From assembly GCA_015655225.1 (NCBI GenBank), contig JAATFK010000249.1, positions 1 to 21,405 on the forward strand: 21,405 nucleotides of DNA. The letters run 5' to 3'. The notes under the pieces were generated by a model that saw only the letters and a program-made list of their open reading frames with translations, was not told where the DNA came from and did not search any database. The first letter of the stretch is position 1. Each line of letters begins with the position of its first letter. Shown here in pieces: positions 7,264-13,610 of this stretch. The position numbers were made by a program, and so were the translations under genes. This stretch comes from Solirubrobacterales bacterium. Lineage in GTDB: Bacteria > Actinomycetota > Thermoleophilia > Solirubrobacterales > Solirubrobacteraceae.

Positions 7264-8438
7264 CCCGAGACCGGCACCTTGTCGATCGTGTAGAACGCGT
7301 CATCTCTGACGCCGAACACGAAGACCTGCTTCACCCCGAGGTGGTTCGTCGCCGAGAACGTGACCGGCGGGAAGATGTCCGAGGCGTTTCTGTTCGTCCA
7401 GGAGTCGAGCGTCGAGGTCAGGGACGCCGCCGTGACCGTTCTGCCCGCTTGCAGCAGCGCGCTCGTGATGACCTGCGCGGAGCCGCAGCCCCACAGGGTG
7501 GGACCGTTCACCTCGAGCCCGGCGGCTCTGATGACTCTGCCGCACTGGGTGCTCTGCGCGTCGACCGGGGCGAGGGTCGCCGAGGTCGCGATCAGTCTCG
7601 TCGCGAGGCCCTTGTCGATCGCCGACAGGAACGTCGAGAGCGAGATCGCCGAGCTGCCGATCAGGTTTCTGTTCGGCGAGAACTGCGCGGTCGTCATCAC
7701 GTTCACGACCCGCGCGGCGTCTTGCGGCGTCTGGTCGAGGATCACGTAGTCCGGGTGCAGCGCTCTCATTCTCAGGACGTAGGGCGAGAAGTCGCCGGTG
7801 CCGGCGGGGACCGTGTAGGTCGCGAGGAATCTGCCGCCCGCTCTGTTGACGGCGTCTCTCGTCTCGTTGATCGTCGCGTCGACGTCCGGCGTCGCGGTGT
7901 TGATCATGACCGCGGTGCCCGCGCCTCTGTGCTGGAAGGTCCAGTTGACGGCCGAGACGAGCTGCGAGCCGTAGAGCGGCAGCAGCGCGAAGGTGTTGGC
8001 CTGGACGGGATGGAACAGGCTCTCGACCGCGCCGAACGGGAACAGGAACGGGATTCTTCTCGGCGCCAGCAGCGGCACCTGCGCCGGCGGCTGGATCGAG
8101 CCACACTGGCCGACGACCGCGGTGACGCCCTCGGAGATGAAGCCCTTGGTGTTGGTGACCGCTCTCGCCGCGGCGTAGGCGTCGTCCTTCGTGTCGGTCG
8201 TGATTCTGCGACCGTCGATGCCGCCCTGCTTGTTGATGTGGTCGAACCACGCGACGGTCGCCTTGTTCAGCGGTCCGCAGCTCGAGCCGACGGCACCGGT
8301 CAGGGGAACCGAGATCCCCAGCTTGATCGGTCCCGACGTGCTTCCGCCGGCGGTTACGCCGGACGAGCCGCAGCCCGCGACCGCGACGGCTGCCGCAATT
8401 GCCGCGACGCCTCCCAACGTGAGCTTCCGTCTAATCAT
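7260..8438 (-). CDS. Liv-type substrate-binding lipoprotein
   Basis: This is a 392-aa type I periplasmic binding protein. The N-terminus MIRRKLTLGG is followed by an alanine-rich hydrophobic stretch and the lipobox VAVAGC, with Cys23 the predicted lipidated residue. Mature-domain landmarks are IKLGISVPLTGAVG, TKGFISEGVTAVVG, a ligand-pocket region AVESLFHPVQANTFALLPLYG, and a second lobe with DYVILDQTPQDAARVV. It captures the substrate for LivH and LivM-LivG/LivF. I chose ATG 8438 because GGGAG lies eight bases upstream; an in-frame GTG at 8468 with GAGGAGAGG is a second option and would lengthen the signal peptide by ten residues. Of its 21 arginine codons, 18 are AGA, which is sharply unlike its neighbours. 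It is the first gene of the importer operon, with promoter P2 about 180 bases upstream. Confidence 0.93.
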   Translation of the reverse strand: MIRRKLTLGGVAAIAAAVAVAGCGSSGVTAGGSTSGPIKLGISVPLTGAVGSSCGPLNKATVAWFDHINKQGGIDGRRITTDTKDDAYAAARAVTNTKGFISEGVTAVVGQCGSIQPPAQVPLLAPRRIPFLFPFGAVESLFHPVQANTFALLPLYGSQLVSAVNWTFQHRGAGTAVMINTATPDVDATINETRDAVNRAGGRFLATYTVPAGTGDFSPYVLRMRALHPDYVILDQTPQDAARVVNVMTTAQFSPNRNLIGSSAISLSTFLSAIDKGLATRLIATSATLAPVDAQSTQCGRVIRAAGLEVNGPTLWGCGSAQVITSALLQAGRTVTAASLTSTLDSWTNRNASDIFPPVTFSATNHLGVKQVFVFGVRDDAFYTIDKVPVSG

Positions 8439-8613
8439 CAACGACTCCCGATTGATTGACCTGCGCACACCACACCTCTCCTCGGTTAACCGCGTCGCGA
8501 CGCGGCACGGCCGCGTACGCCATCTCTCCAGTGGCGTGCGCGGGCCGAGACCGCGCGGGCTCGCCTCTCCCAGGCGCGAACGCGGAGCGCTTGACTCCTG
8601 AACCCGACCGCCG
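8439..8613 (-). promoter_or_regulatory. Long structured 5' leader of the Liv operon (predicted)
   Basis: If P2 is correct the transcript begins near 8613 and has about 175 untranslated bases. The leader contains inverted repeats: 8513-8522 with 8532-8541 (ten pairs, one mismatch, nine-base loop), the 14-base palindrome CGCGTCGCGACGCG at 8491-8504, and CGGTTAACCG near 8483. Other leaders in the window are 0 to 30 bases. No known riboswitch was recognised. No gene was found between 8439 and 8701. Confidence 0.35.
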
Positions 8614-8619
8614 CTGTGC

Positions 8620-8625
8620 AACCTA
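8620..8625 (-). promoter_or_regulatory. -10 element of the Liv operon (P2)
   Basis: TAGGTT on the minus strand (TANNNT) is separated by 40 bases from operator b, the same spacing as at P1, P6 and P7. There is no clear -35. The predicted start of transcription is near 8613. Confidence 0.55.
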
Positions 8626-8665
8626 GCCAGCGGACCCGGGGCCGGCACCGAGCCCGTGCGACGCG

Positions 8666-8683
8666 ATTGTCGATTCCCACGAC
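8666..8683. promoter_or_regulatory. Palindromic operator, site b (Liv operon)
   Basis: The plus strand reads ATTGTCGATTCCCACGAC. It keeps the invariant TTGTCG-N5-CAC core, but its outer right arm (GAC for AAG) is degenerate. It lies between the CoA-transferase stop (8702) and the Liv leader. Confidence 0.55.
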
Positions 8684-8701
8684 GGAGATCGACGACGCGG
8701 G

Positions 8702-9904
8702 TCAGGCGCTGCGCGCGGCCTCGTCCGGTCGCGGCGCGGCGTCGCGCAGCTCGGCGCGGATCGCGTCGCCGTGCTCGTCGAGCAGCGGGGCGCGACCGTG
8801 GACGCCGGCCGGCGTCTCGGTGAACTTGATCGGCTGTCCCGCGACCGTCACCGGCCGCTCCATCCCGGGGTGGGAGATCTCCACGAGCATCTCGCGCACG
8901 CGCACGTGCGGATCCTCGAAGATGTCCGCGACGGTGTTGACCGGCGCCGCGGGCACCTCGTTCCCCAGCTCCTCGACGACCTGGAGCTTCGTGCGCACCG
9001 AGGTCCACTCGGTCAGGATCGCCTTCACCTCGTCGCGGTTCTGGACGCGCTCCACGATCGTCCGGAAGCGGGGATCGTCGATCAGCTCCGGACGTCCGAT
9101 GATCTCGCACAGCCGTCTCCAGCGGGGCGGCGTCGGCGCACACACGACGACCCAGCCGTCGCTCGCCGGCACGACGTCGAACGGGCTCCACATCGGGTGG
9201 CCGTTGCCCTGTGGGACGGGGATCTCGTGGCGGTAGGAGTACTGGTAGACGATCCGCTCGCAGAGCGACAGGACCGCGTCGTACATGGAGACGTCGACGT
9301 ACTGGCCGACGCCGGTCGCGCGCGCGTGGATGATCGCCGCGAGCACGCCGAACGCGGTCAGCGTCCCGGGGAAGATGTCGCCGACGCCGGGCCCGACCTT
9401 GATCGGCGTCCCGTCCTCGGTCCCGGTGATGCCCAGCACGCCGCCCATCGCCTGCGCGACGAGGTCCATCGACGGGCGGTGCGCGTAGGGGCTCTCGCCG
9501 GTGCGCGGGTCCCCGTAGCCCCGGGTGGAGGCATAGACGAGCCGCGGGTTGACCTCGCGCAGACGCTCGTAGGCGAGACCGAGGCGATCCATCACGCCGA
9601 CGGTGAAGTTCTCCACGAGCGCGTCCGCGCCGGCGACGAGCGCCAGCAGCTCCTCGACGCCCTCGGGCGTTCTGAGGTCGATGACGATGCCGCGCTTGCC
9701 CCGGTTGACGCTGTTGAAGTAGCCGCCGAAGGCGCGCAGCTCGTCCTCGTCCGCGTAGGGGCCGAGCGTGCGCGTGACGTCGCCGTGCGGGGGCTCGACC
9801 TTGATCACGTCGGCGCCGAGGTCGGCCAGCAGCATCGTCCCGAAGGGGCCGGCGAGGGCGTGCGTGAGGTCGATCACCCGGACGCCGTCGAGCGGACCGC
9901 TCAT
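8702..9904 (-). CDS. Class III (CaiB/BaiF family) CoA-transferase
   Basis: This 400-aa protein matches the usual length of the formyl-CoA transferase / CaiB-BaiF family. The N-terminus is LDGVRVIDLTHALAGPFGTMLLADLGADVIKVEPPHGD. VNRGKRGIVIDLRTPEG is near residues 66-82. The catalytic aspartate that forms the acyl anhydride is Asp147 in RPSMDLVAQAMGG. The C-terminal part carries NEVPAAPVNTVADIFEDPHVRVREM. It moves CoA from a donor thioester to a carboxylic acid and would activate the pathway's substrate. The acceptor cannot be deduced. ATG 9904 has GGAG seven bases upstream and overlaps by ATGA the stop of a 17-codon leader ORF. It is transcribed divergently from the SDR at 10129 across a shared operator. 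Confidence 0.95.
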   Translation of the reverse strand: MSGPLDGVRVIDLTHALAGPFGTMLLADLGADVIKVEPPHGDVTRTLGPYADEDELRAFGGYFNSVNRGKRGIVIDLRTPEGVEELLALVAGADALVENFTVGVMDRLGLAYERLREVNPRLVYASTRGYGDPRTGESPYAHRPSMDLVAQAMGGVLGITGTEDGTPIKVGPGVGDIFPGTLTAFGVLAAIIHARATGVGQYVDVSMYDAVLSLCERIVYQYSYRHEIPVPQGNGHPMWSPFDVVPASDGWVVVCAPTPPRWRRLCEIIGRPELIDDPRFRTIVERVQNRDEVKAILTEWTSVRTKLQVVEELGNEVPAAPVNTVADIFEDPHVRVREMLVEISHPGMERPVTVAGQPIKFTETPAGVHGRAPLLDEHGDAIRAELRDAAPRPDEAARSA

Positions 9905-9954
9905 CGGGCCGCTCCGGTCCTGCGGACGCCGTCCACTGCGCTGTGCGACCTCAT
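9901..9954 (-). CDS. 17-residue leader ORF coupled to the CoA-transferase
   Basis: Reading MRSHSAVDGVRRTGAAR, this ORF has the best ribosome site in the window: AAGGAGG at 9959-9965, four bases before ATG 9954. Its stop overlaps the CoA-transferase start (ATGA) in a different frame. The predicted promoter P3 would start the transcript near 9973, just upstream, so this ORF would be the first thing translated. It may simply load ribosomes for the downstream gene by coupling, or it may act as a leader peptide. No homologue is recognised, and function is not claimed. Confidence 0.5.
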   Translation of the reverse strand: MRSHSAVDGVRRTGAAR

Positions 9955-9979
9955 CGCTCCTCCTTCGCTCGGGAGGGCG

Positions 9980-9985
9980 AGGCTA
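9980..9985 (-). promoter_or_regulatory. -10 element of the CoA-transferase unit (P3)
   Basis: TAGCCT on the minus strand (TANNNT) is 42 bases from operator c. The predicted transcript starts near 9973, about 19 bases before the leader ORF. Confidence 0.5.
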
Positions 9986-10027
9986 CGGGCCGGGGCACGA
10001 GCGGCGTCGCTTCGGGACGACGCCGGG

Positions 10028-10045
10028 TTTGTCGATCCGCACAAG
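10028..10045. promoter_or_regulatory. Palindromic operator, site c (shared by divergent units)
   Basis: The plus strand reads TTTGTCGATCCGCACAAG, close to the consensus. It lies in the 224-base divergent intergenic region and is 42 bases from the CoA-transferase -10 and 41 from the SDR -10, so one bound protein could serve both promoters. Confidence 0.7.
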
Positions 10046-10086
10046 GCGTGGCCAGCGGACCCCCGGCGGCTGGCGAGACCGCCGTT

Positions 10087-10092
10087 TAGCGT
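10087..10092 (+). promoter_or_regulatory. -10 element of the SDR unit (P4)
   Basis: TAGCGT (TANNNT) is 41 bases downstream of operator c. The predicted transcript start near 10099 leaves a 30-base leader holding GCAGAGG before ATG 10129. No -35 is visible. Confidence 0.55.
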
Positions 10093-10128
10093 CGCACCGC
10101 TGACGTCTCCAAGAAAGGCAGAGGTTGC

Positions 10129-10956
10129 ATGGGAGTTCTCGATGACAAGGTGGCGATCGTCACCGGCTCGGGCCGCGGCATCGGACGCGCGACGGCCGAG
10201 CTGCTCGCACAGCACGGCGCGCGGGTCGTGGTCAACGACCTCGACGCCGACGCCGCGCGGGAGACGGCCTCGGCCCTCGCCGGCGAGAGCGTGGTCCACA
10301 CCGGCGACCTCACCAAAGAGGGGGTGCCGGACGCGCTCGTCCAGCAGGCGGTCGATGCGTGGGGCAGGATCGACATCATCGTCAACAACGCCGGATACGC
10401 GATGGACGGGGTCGTCCACAGACTGAGCGACGACGCGTTCCAGCGGATGCTCGACATCCACGTCGTCGTCCCGTTCCGGGTCGTGCGCGCCGCCGCGCCG
10501 TATCTGCGCGAGCCGGCGAAGGCCGAGCGCGCGGAGGGCAGGGAGGTCTTCCGCAAGATCGTGAACGTGACCTCGATCGCCGGCACCATGGGCGCTCCAG
10601 GGCAGGCGAACTACGCCGCCGGCAAGGCGGCGGTCGTCGGGCTGACGAAGACGCTCGCGAAGGAGTGGGCGCAGTTCAAGATCAACGTGAACGCGATCGC
10701 GTTCGGCTGGGTCGAGACCCGGCTCACGGGTGCGATGGACGCCGACAACACGATCGAGATCGACGGAGAGGCGCTGCAGCTCGGGATCCCCGAGCGGATG
10801 CGTGAGGCGGCGCCGTCGCTCGCGCCGCTCGGCCGCCCCGCGACCGCCCAGGAGGCTGCCGGCGGGATCTTCCTGCTGTGCTCGCCGTGGGCGAACTTCA
10901 TCCACGGGCAGGTGATCAACGTCACCGGCGGGCAGGCGATCGGGATGGTCGCATGA
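10129..10956 (+). CDS. SDR-family oxidoreductase (FabG-like) with intact active site
   Basis: This 275-aa classical short-chain dehydrogenase has the cofactor motif TGSGRGIG (12-19), an aspartate at the end of beta2 (VVVNDLDA) pointing to NAD(H), NNAG (86-89), Ser149 in VTSIAG, and Tyr162 and Lys166 in YAAGK. The C-terminus ends in HGQVINVTGGQAIGMVA. It would oxidise a hydroxyacyl-CoA or alcohol, or reduce the ketone. An insertion of about ten residues (REPAKAERAEGREVF, near 127-141) before the catalytic serine strand is seen in multi-domain-derived hydroxyacyl-CoA dehydrogenases. It stands alone as a transcription unit, divergent from the CoA-transferase. The adjacent regulator starts about 95 bases downstream. 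It contrasts with the SDR at 2984-3754, which lacks the tyrosine. Confidence 0.93.
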   Translation: MGVLDDKVAIVTGSGRGIGRATAELLAQHGARVVVNDLDADAARETASALAGESVVHTGDLTKEGVPDALVQQAVDAWGRIDIIVNNAGYAMDGVVHRLSDDAFQRMLDIHVVVPFRVVRAAAPYLREPAKAERAEGREVFRKIVNVTSIAGTMGAPGQANYAAGKAAVVGLTKTLAKEWAQFKINVNAIAFGWVETRLTGAMDADNTIEIDGEALQLGIPERMREAAPSLAPLGRPATAQEAAGGIFLLCSPWANFIHGQVINVTGGQAIGMVA

Positions 10957-11051
10957 CGTCAATTACCGTGAAGCGGATTAAGGACTAGTCACACCGGTCA
11001 CAAGGTGGTATACCCCACCGTGGCCTGGTGAGCAGGTCGGGAGAGGAGGAG
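10957..11051 (+). promoter_or_regulatory. Upstream region of the regulator gene
   Basis: This 95-base gap is locally AT-richer than the rest of the window. It holds a direct repeat GTCAC-N4-GTCAC (10989-11002) that continues into CACAAG, a half-match to the operator motif. It also holds the small inverted repeat GGTGG-TATACC-CCACC (11004-11019), in which TATACC could serve as a -10. No full operator copy with the 41-base spacing is present, so the regulator does not appear to share the promoter design. Confidence 0.3.
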
Positions 11052-13016
11052 ATGGTCGTGTCGGTCGAAGCCGCAGCCGCGGAGGTTGGTCCGCGCGCAA
11101 GCCACGAGCCGGACGTAGAGGACGTCGTCGCCGCGTTCGACGTGATCGCGGGCGCGCTCAGCGCCGAGACCGATCTCGACGGTCTCCTCCACCTGATCGC
11201 GGAGCGCGTCTGCCTCGTGATCGGCGTCAGCCGCTGCGCGCTGTATCTGAAGGACACCGACCACGGCCTGTTCCGTGGTCGCGTCGCGCACCCCGGCCCC
11301 CGTCGGGACGCGGAGGCGTGGATGAAGAAGTCGGTCGCCGGCATCGAGGCCGACCGCTTCACGCAGGAGATCCTCACGACCAAGGAGCCGGTCCTGATCG
11401 TCAACGCGCGGGAGGATCCGCGCCCGATGCGCCGCGCGATGCTCGAGTGGGACATCCACTCGATGCTCGGCGTCCCGATGATCCTCCGCGACGAGGTGAT
11501 CGGGCTGCTCTTCCTCGACAACGCGAAGGAGCCGCACGACTTCACGCCCGCCTCGCAGCGGCTCGCGGTCGCGCTCGCGAACCTCAGCGCCGTCGCCATC
11601 TCGCAGGCCCGCCGCGGCGCGGAGATGCGCGAGACGCTCCAGACGGTCGTGCGGCAGAACCGCCTGCTGCGGCAGGTCTCGGCGATGGACGACCGCCTCA
11701 GCCAGCAGGTGCTCGACGGCGCCACCCTGGAGGAGATCGCGGCCTCGATCGTCTCGATGACGACCCACCCCTGCGCGATCTACGACGAGAGCTTCCAGCA
11801 GCTCGCGGTCGGCCTCCGGCCCGGCGACGAGTCGGCCGTGCCCCGGCTGATGGAAAGCTCGATCCGCACCGCGAGCGAGGTCGCGGAGGCGCTCGCCGAG
11901 GTCAAGCCCGGCTCGCCGAAGGTGATCGGGCCCTTCCCCTCCCACGGCCTGCACCATCGCCACCTCGTGGCGCGCGTCCAGGGGCGCGCCGACGCCTGCG
12001 GCTACGTCGTGCTGATGGACCACGGCCGACGGCTGAGCGCCTTCGACGCGATGCTCGCGCGCCGGGCCGCGACGATGGTCGCGCTCGAGCTGAGCGCCGA
12101 GCGACGCGCCGTCGACGCCGACGCGCACGCGCGCGAGTCGCTGGTGCGGGATCTGCTCCACGGCCTCGACCAGCAGGGCTCGCTCGGACGGCGGGCCGGC
12201 TTCCACCAGCTGCCGCTCGACGCCCCCCACGTCGTCGCCCTGCTGAGACCGCGGGACGGCTCCGACGCCGCGCCGCCGTCGGCCGCCGCCGTGCGCGCGG
12301 CGTGCCCCGCGGCCGGCTGGTGCGAACGTCCCTTCTGCGCCGCCGACGAGGCCGGCGCGACGCTGCTGGTCCCGCTGCCCGCCGACGTCAACCGGCGCGC
12401 CGGGGTCGCGGAGGCGAAGCGACGCGTCGAGGAGCTGGTCGAGCGGATCGCGCCCGGCGGCGGCCTGATCGCCGCGATCTCGCCCGTCTGCCGGGGCATC
12501 GCCGACTACACGCGGGCGATTCCCGAGTGCCAGCAGATCATCCACTGGATGACGACCATGCTGGCCGACGACGGCGTCGCCGTGCTCGCGACCGACGACC
12601 TCGGCGCCGGTCGGCTGCTGCTCGCCTCGACGAACCCGGAGACGGCCGAGCGCTTCGCGACCGACGCCGCCGGAGCGCTGCTCGAGGCCGGCAGCGACCG
12701 CGCCCAGCTGCTCGCGACGCTCGCGGGCTTCCTCGACACCAACCGCAACGTCCGGGCGACCGGCGCCGTCCTCGGCATCCACGAGAACACGGTGCGCTAC
12801 CGACTCGGCAAGATCGCGGAGCTGACCGGGCTCGACGTGACCGCCAGCGCCGAGGACCAGCTCACCGCTCAGTTCGCGATGCTCGTCTTCAAGCTGCGCG
12901 GCTGGCTGGGGCCGTGGACCAGCAGGTGCGACGGCCACGCCCTCGACGCGGAGGCGGATCCGTCGTTCGAGGACGCCGGGCAGACGAACGTCGTGCCGAT
13001 CGCGCCCGGCGTGTAG
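11052..13016 (+). CDS. GAF-domain, PucR-type (CdaR family) transcriptional regulator
   Basis: About 654 aa. An N-terminal GAF sensor domain (residues ~25-190) includes DLDGLLHLIAERVCLVIGVSRCALYLKD and MLGVPMILRDEVIGLLFLDN. A helical connector follows (ETLQTVVRQNRLLRQVSAMDD), then a PucR-type middle region that includes MTTHPCAIYDESFQQLAVG. A C-terminal HTH_30 domain, with NVRATGAVLGIHENTVRYRLGKIAELTG, lies about 100 residues from the end. The start is uncertain: ATG 11052, GTG 11058 (AGGAGG at ideal distance) and GTG 11028 are all in frame. PucR/CdaR proteins are usually ligand-responsive activators of adjacent catabolic genes. It is the only regulator in the window and sits among seven promoters that share one palindrome, so it is the prime candidate to bind it; this is inference. 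Confidence 0.92.
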   Translation: MVVSVEAAAAEVGPRASHEPDVEDVVAAFDVIAGALSAETDLDGLLHLIAERVCLVIGVSRCALYLKDTDHGLFRGRVAHPGPRRDAEAWMKKSVAGIEADRFTQEILTTKEPVLIVNAREDPRPMRRAMLEWDIHSMLGVPMILRDEVIGLLFLDNAKEPHDFTPASQRLAVALANLSAVAISQARRGAEMRETLQTVVRQNRLLRQVSAMDDRLSQQVLDGATLEEIAASIVSMTTHPCAIYDESFQQLAVGLRPGDESAVPRLMESSIRTASEVAEALAEVKPGSPKVIGPFPSHGLHHRHLVARVQGRADACGYVVLMDHGRRLSAFDAMLARRAATMVALELSAERRAVDADAHARESLVRDLLHGLDQQGSLGRRAGFHQLPLDAPHVVALLRPRDGSDAAPPSAAAVRAACPAAGWCERPFCAADEAGATLLVPLPADVNRRAGVAEAKRRVEELVERIAPGGGLIAAISPVCRGIADYTRAIPECQQIIHWMTTMLADDGVAVLATDDLGAGRLLLASTNPETAERFATDAAGALLEAGSDRAQLLATLAGFLDTNRNVRATGAVLGIHENTVRYRLGKIAELTGLDVTASAEDQLTAQFAMLVFKLRGWLGPWTSRCDGHALDAEADPSFEDAGQTNVVPIAPGV

Positions 13017-13031
13017 GCAGAGGCCGGGGCG

Positions 13032-13487
13032 CTACACGAGCCAGCGCGAGACGGCCTCGGCGACGCAGACCGGCTTCTCGCCGCCCTCGCACTCGAACGT
13101 CTGGAGCACGACCGTCTGGATCCCCCCGGCGACCTCGGTCGCGCGCGCAAGCTCAGCGCGCATCCGGACGCGGCGGCCGACCGGCACCGGCGCCGGAAAG
13201 CGGACCTTCTCGTAGCCGTAGTTGAGCGCCATCGCGAAGCCGGTCACCTCGAACAGCTCGGCGTTGAACCGCGGGCCCAGCGACAGGGTGTAGAGGCCGT
13301 GGGCGATCGTGCCGCCGAACGGCGTCGCGGTCGCCCGCTCGGGATCGACGTGAATCCACTGGAAGTCGCCGGTGTTCTCGGCGAACGCGTCGATCGCCTC
13401 CTGCGTGACGTCGTGCCAGGCGCTCACGCCCAGCTCTGCTCCGACGTGGTCGCGGACCCCGTCGACACCTTCGATGCGTGTGGTCAT
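13032..13487 (-). CDS. MaoC-type (R)-enoyl-CoA hydratase
   Basis: This 151-aa single hot-dog protein carries the hydratase-2 active-site motif near residues 38-66: ENTGDFQWIHVDPERA, with Asp41 and His46 in the catalytic positions, then GGTIAHGLYTLSLGP. The C-terminal half has MALNYGYEKVRFPAPVPVGRRVRM, the usual second strand set. It hydrates a 2-enoyl-CoA to the 3-hydroxyacyl-CoA. It would follow the paired dehydrogenases encoded at 726-2898, although it is transcribed alone. ATG 13487 lacks a ribosome site, and TATCGT lies six bases upstream, so the transcript is probably leaderless. It is divergent from the MmgE/PrpD gene and ends 15 bases from the convergent regulator gene. Confidence 0.93.
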   Translation of the reverse strand: MTTRIEGVDGVRDHVGAELGVSAWHDVTQEAIDAFAENTGDFQWIHVDPERATATPFGGTIAHGLYTLSLGPRFNAELFEVTGFAMALNYGYEKVRFPAPVPVGRRVRMRAELARATEVAGGIQTVVLQTFECEGGEKPVCVAEAVSRWLV

Positions 13488-13493
13488 CGGGCG

Positions 13494-13499
13494 ACGATA
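13494..13499 (-). promoter_or_regulatory. -10 element of the MaoC gene (P5)
   Basis: TATCGT on the minus strand (TANNNT) is six bases before ATG 13487 and 41 bases from operator d. This implies that transcription starts at or next to the start codon. Confidence 0.55.
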
Positions 13500-13540
13500 G
13501 CCCGGCGCCCGGCAGCCGGACCGGGGGTCGCAGGGGCCCA

Positions 13541-13558
13541 CTTGTGCGCACCGACAAC
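13541..13558. promoter_or_regulatory. Palindromic operator, site d (shared by divergent units)
   Basis: The plus strand reads CTTGTGCGCACCGACAAC; its complement, GTTGTCGGTGCGCACAAG, matches site c at 15 of 18 positions. It is nearly centred between the MaoC and MmgE/PrpD start codons (53 and 52 intervening bases) and sits 41 and 40 bases from their -10 hexamers. Confidence 0.7.
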
Positions 13559-13598
13559 CCGCGCGGCAGCGGGCCGCGCGCGGGCCCGGCGACGGGGC

Positions 13599-13604
13599 GA
13601 TGCT
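13599..13604 (+). promoter_or_regulatory. -10-like element of the MmgE/PrpD gene (P6)
   Basis: GATGCT keeps the key A at position 2 and T at position 6 but lacks the first T. It is six bases before ATG 13611 and 40 bases from operator d. The layout mirrors P5, so a leaderless transcript is likely here too. Confidence 0.4.
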
Positions 13605-13610
13605 GGCGTC

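Noticed and set aside
7611..7628. CTTGTCGATCGCCGACAG inside the Liv binding-protein gene resembles the operator palindrome.
   Set aside because: It lacks the CAC at positions 13-15, lies in coding sequence, and has no -10 at the 40-42 base spacing on either side that would serve a gene.
10989..11005. GTCACACCGGTCACAAG upstream of the regulator as a sixth operator.
   Set aside because: Only the CACAAG half matches; the TTGTCG half is absent and no hexamer is found at the expected distance. Kept as a possible weak half-site only.
11028..11051. GTG 11028 as the regulator start.
   Set aside because: Possible, but no good ribosome site precedes it, while GGGAGAGGAGG lies directly before ATG 11052 and GTG 11058.
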